From the NCBI RefSeq assembly GCF_014841125.1, contig NZ_JACYTQ010000001.1:868001-932000 (forward strand): a stretch of DNA of 64,000 nucleotides, read 5' to 3'. The notes beneath the pieces are model-generated. The model did not search any database, had not been told where the DNA came from, and saw only the letters and a list, made by a program, of their open reading frames with translations. The translations under genes and the position numbers were made by a program. Of this stretch, positions 63,406 through 64,000 are shown piece after piece. This stretch comes from Echinicola arenosa (GTDB lineage: Bacteria; Bacteroidota; Bacteroidia; Cytophagales; Cyclobacteriaceae). How positions within the stretch are numbered: position 1 is the stretch's first letter; each line of letters begins with the position of its first letter.

Positions 63406-64000
63406 TTACAAAGAATTGACACTCACTATCAAACAGCTAACAATAAGGAAAACCAGTGAAATTATTTTTGAACCCAAAAGCTTTTCTTTAAGGGATTTGT
63501 TAGCTCTGAAAAAATGATTCTTTACAGTCTTTTTAGAAACCTGAAGTTGATCAGCTATTTCATCAAGACTTAGGTGATCAAAATTCTTCATCATAAAGAC
63601 TTGTTTTTGTTGAGGAGGAAGACTGTCCACCACTTTACATGACTCATCCATCAAGTCTGAAAAAATCACATAGTCTTCCGTATGATTATGTCCTTTCTCG
63701 GTTGTCATGAACAAATGATCCTTGTAAGCAGAAAGCTTCACCTGTCTTTCTATTTGCCTGATGACGATAGACCGTGTTATGGTAATTAAGTATGCATTGA
63801 ATGACAATGAAGGATCCAGATTTTCTCTATTTCTCCAAATTTTGATAAATACTTCCTGAACAACGCCTTCAGCATCTTCATGACTCAATCGCATTTTTCG
63901 GGAGACGTGATAGATTTTCTTGGCGTATTTCCTAAATAGGCTGTTATAAGCCAATTCATCACCCTTTTTCAAGGCTTCCACCTTGTCTCTATCTATATCT
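63406..64000 (-). CDS. RNA polymerase ECF sigma factor (locus 4, 5' end off window)
   Basis: ECF sigma-70 with region 2 (YNSLFRKYAKKIYHVSRKM; EDAEGVVQEVFIKIWRNREN) and region 4 (LPPQQKQVFMMKNFDHLSLD; EIADQLQVSKKTVKNHFFRA). A GTG at 63981 could start a 191-residue protein, but the frame stays open to the window edge (residues DIDRDK before VEALKKGDE). The segment VEALKKGDE is usually internal in this family, so the real start is probably beyond 64000. It belongs with the locus 1 sigma rather than with those of loci 2 and 3. The C-terminus is a long hydrophobic tail (IISLVFLIVSCLIVSV). Confidence 0.92.
   Translation of the reverse strand, partial: DIDRDKVEALKKGDELAYNSLFRKYAKKIYHVSRKMRLSHEDAEGVVQEVFIKIWRNRENLDPSLSFNAYLITITRSIVIRQIERQVKLSAYKDHLFMTTEKGHNHTEDYVIFSDLMDESCKVVDSLPPQQKQVFMMKNFDHLSLDEIADQLQVSKKTVKNHFFRANKSLKEKLLGSKIISLVFLIVSCLIVSVNSL

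Overview
The window looks like chromosome of a marine or environmental Bacteroidota, most likely a Cytophagia-type organism of the Cyclobacteriaceae kind (Echinicola, Cyclobacterium and Algoriphagus are the sort of genera meant; this is inferred from gene content, not from a marker gene). The evidence is low G+C, four SusC/SusD-type nutrient uptake loci each headed by an ECF sigma factor and a FecR anti-sigma factor, type IX secretion (T9SS) sorting domains, PorP/SprF and PorE-like proteins, and a TAnnTTTG-type promoter. I saw no rRNA, tRNA, CRISPR array, transposase or sulfatase gene.

Layout. (1) 1-5474, minus strand: ECF sigma, FecR and a SusC cut by the left edge. (2) 5704-23040: a uronic-acid polysaccharide locus. 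On the minus strand are ECF sigma, FecR, SusC, SusD, a PL8 lyase with surface-sorting tail and a heparinase II/III-type lyase. Divergent on the plus strand are a GH88 unsaturated glucuronyl hydrolase, a GH20 beta-hexosaminidase and a DUF2264 protein. (3) 23307-27456: a tiny membrane protein, a DUF1080 lipoprotein, and a soluble sensor kinase divergent from a LytTR response regulator. (4) 27483-41725, minus strand: a four-gene surface apparatus made of a 2972-residue adhesin (T9SS type B tail, fifteen 85-residue repeats), PorP/SprF, a PorE-like OmpA lipoprotein, and a T9SS type A protein sharing the adhesin's N-terminal module. (5) 42314-53781, minus strand: GH2 beta-galactosidase and a DUF3472 lipoprotein, then a separate sigma-FecR-SusC-SusD unit. 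(6) 54147-64000, minus strand: sigma (running off the right edge), FecR, SusC, SusD and a PQQ-type beta-propeller lipoprotein.

How it works together. All four SusC proteins carry an N-terminal STN domain, so each locus has the full chain of outer-membrane transducer, FecR and ECF sigma that turns glycan binding into transcription. Locus 2 reads as glycosaminoglycan-type degradation: PL8 at the surface makes delta-4,5-unsaturated oligosaccharides, SusC/D imports them, and GH88 and GH20 finish them in the periplasm. The lack of a sulfatase points to hyaluronan or another unsulfated uronic polymer unless sulfatases lie elsewhere.

The least ordinary features are non-coding. A ~170-bp element occurs twice, 58 kb apart, each time inside the long sigma-FecR spacer of loci 1 and 4. 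Each copy has imperfect terminal inverted repeats and is flanked by its own ~11-bp direct repeat, which looks like a MITE. A six-unit, 11-bp tandem array lies beside one copy. Intrinsic terminators or hairpins sit inside several otherwise operon-like units.
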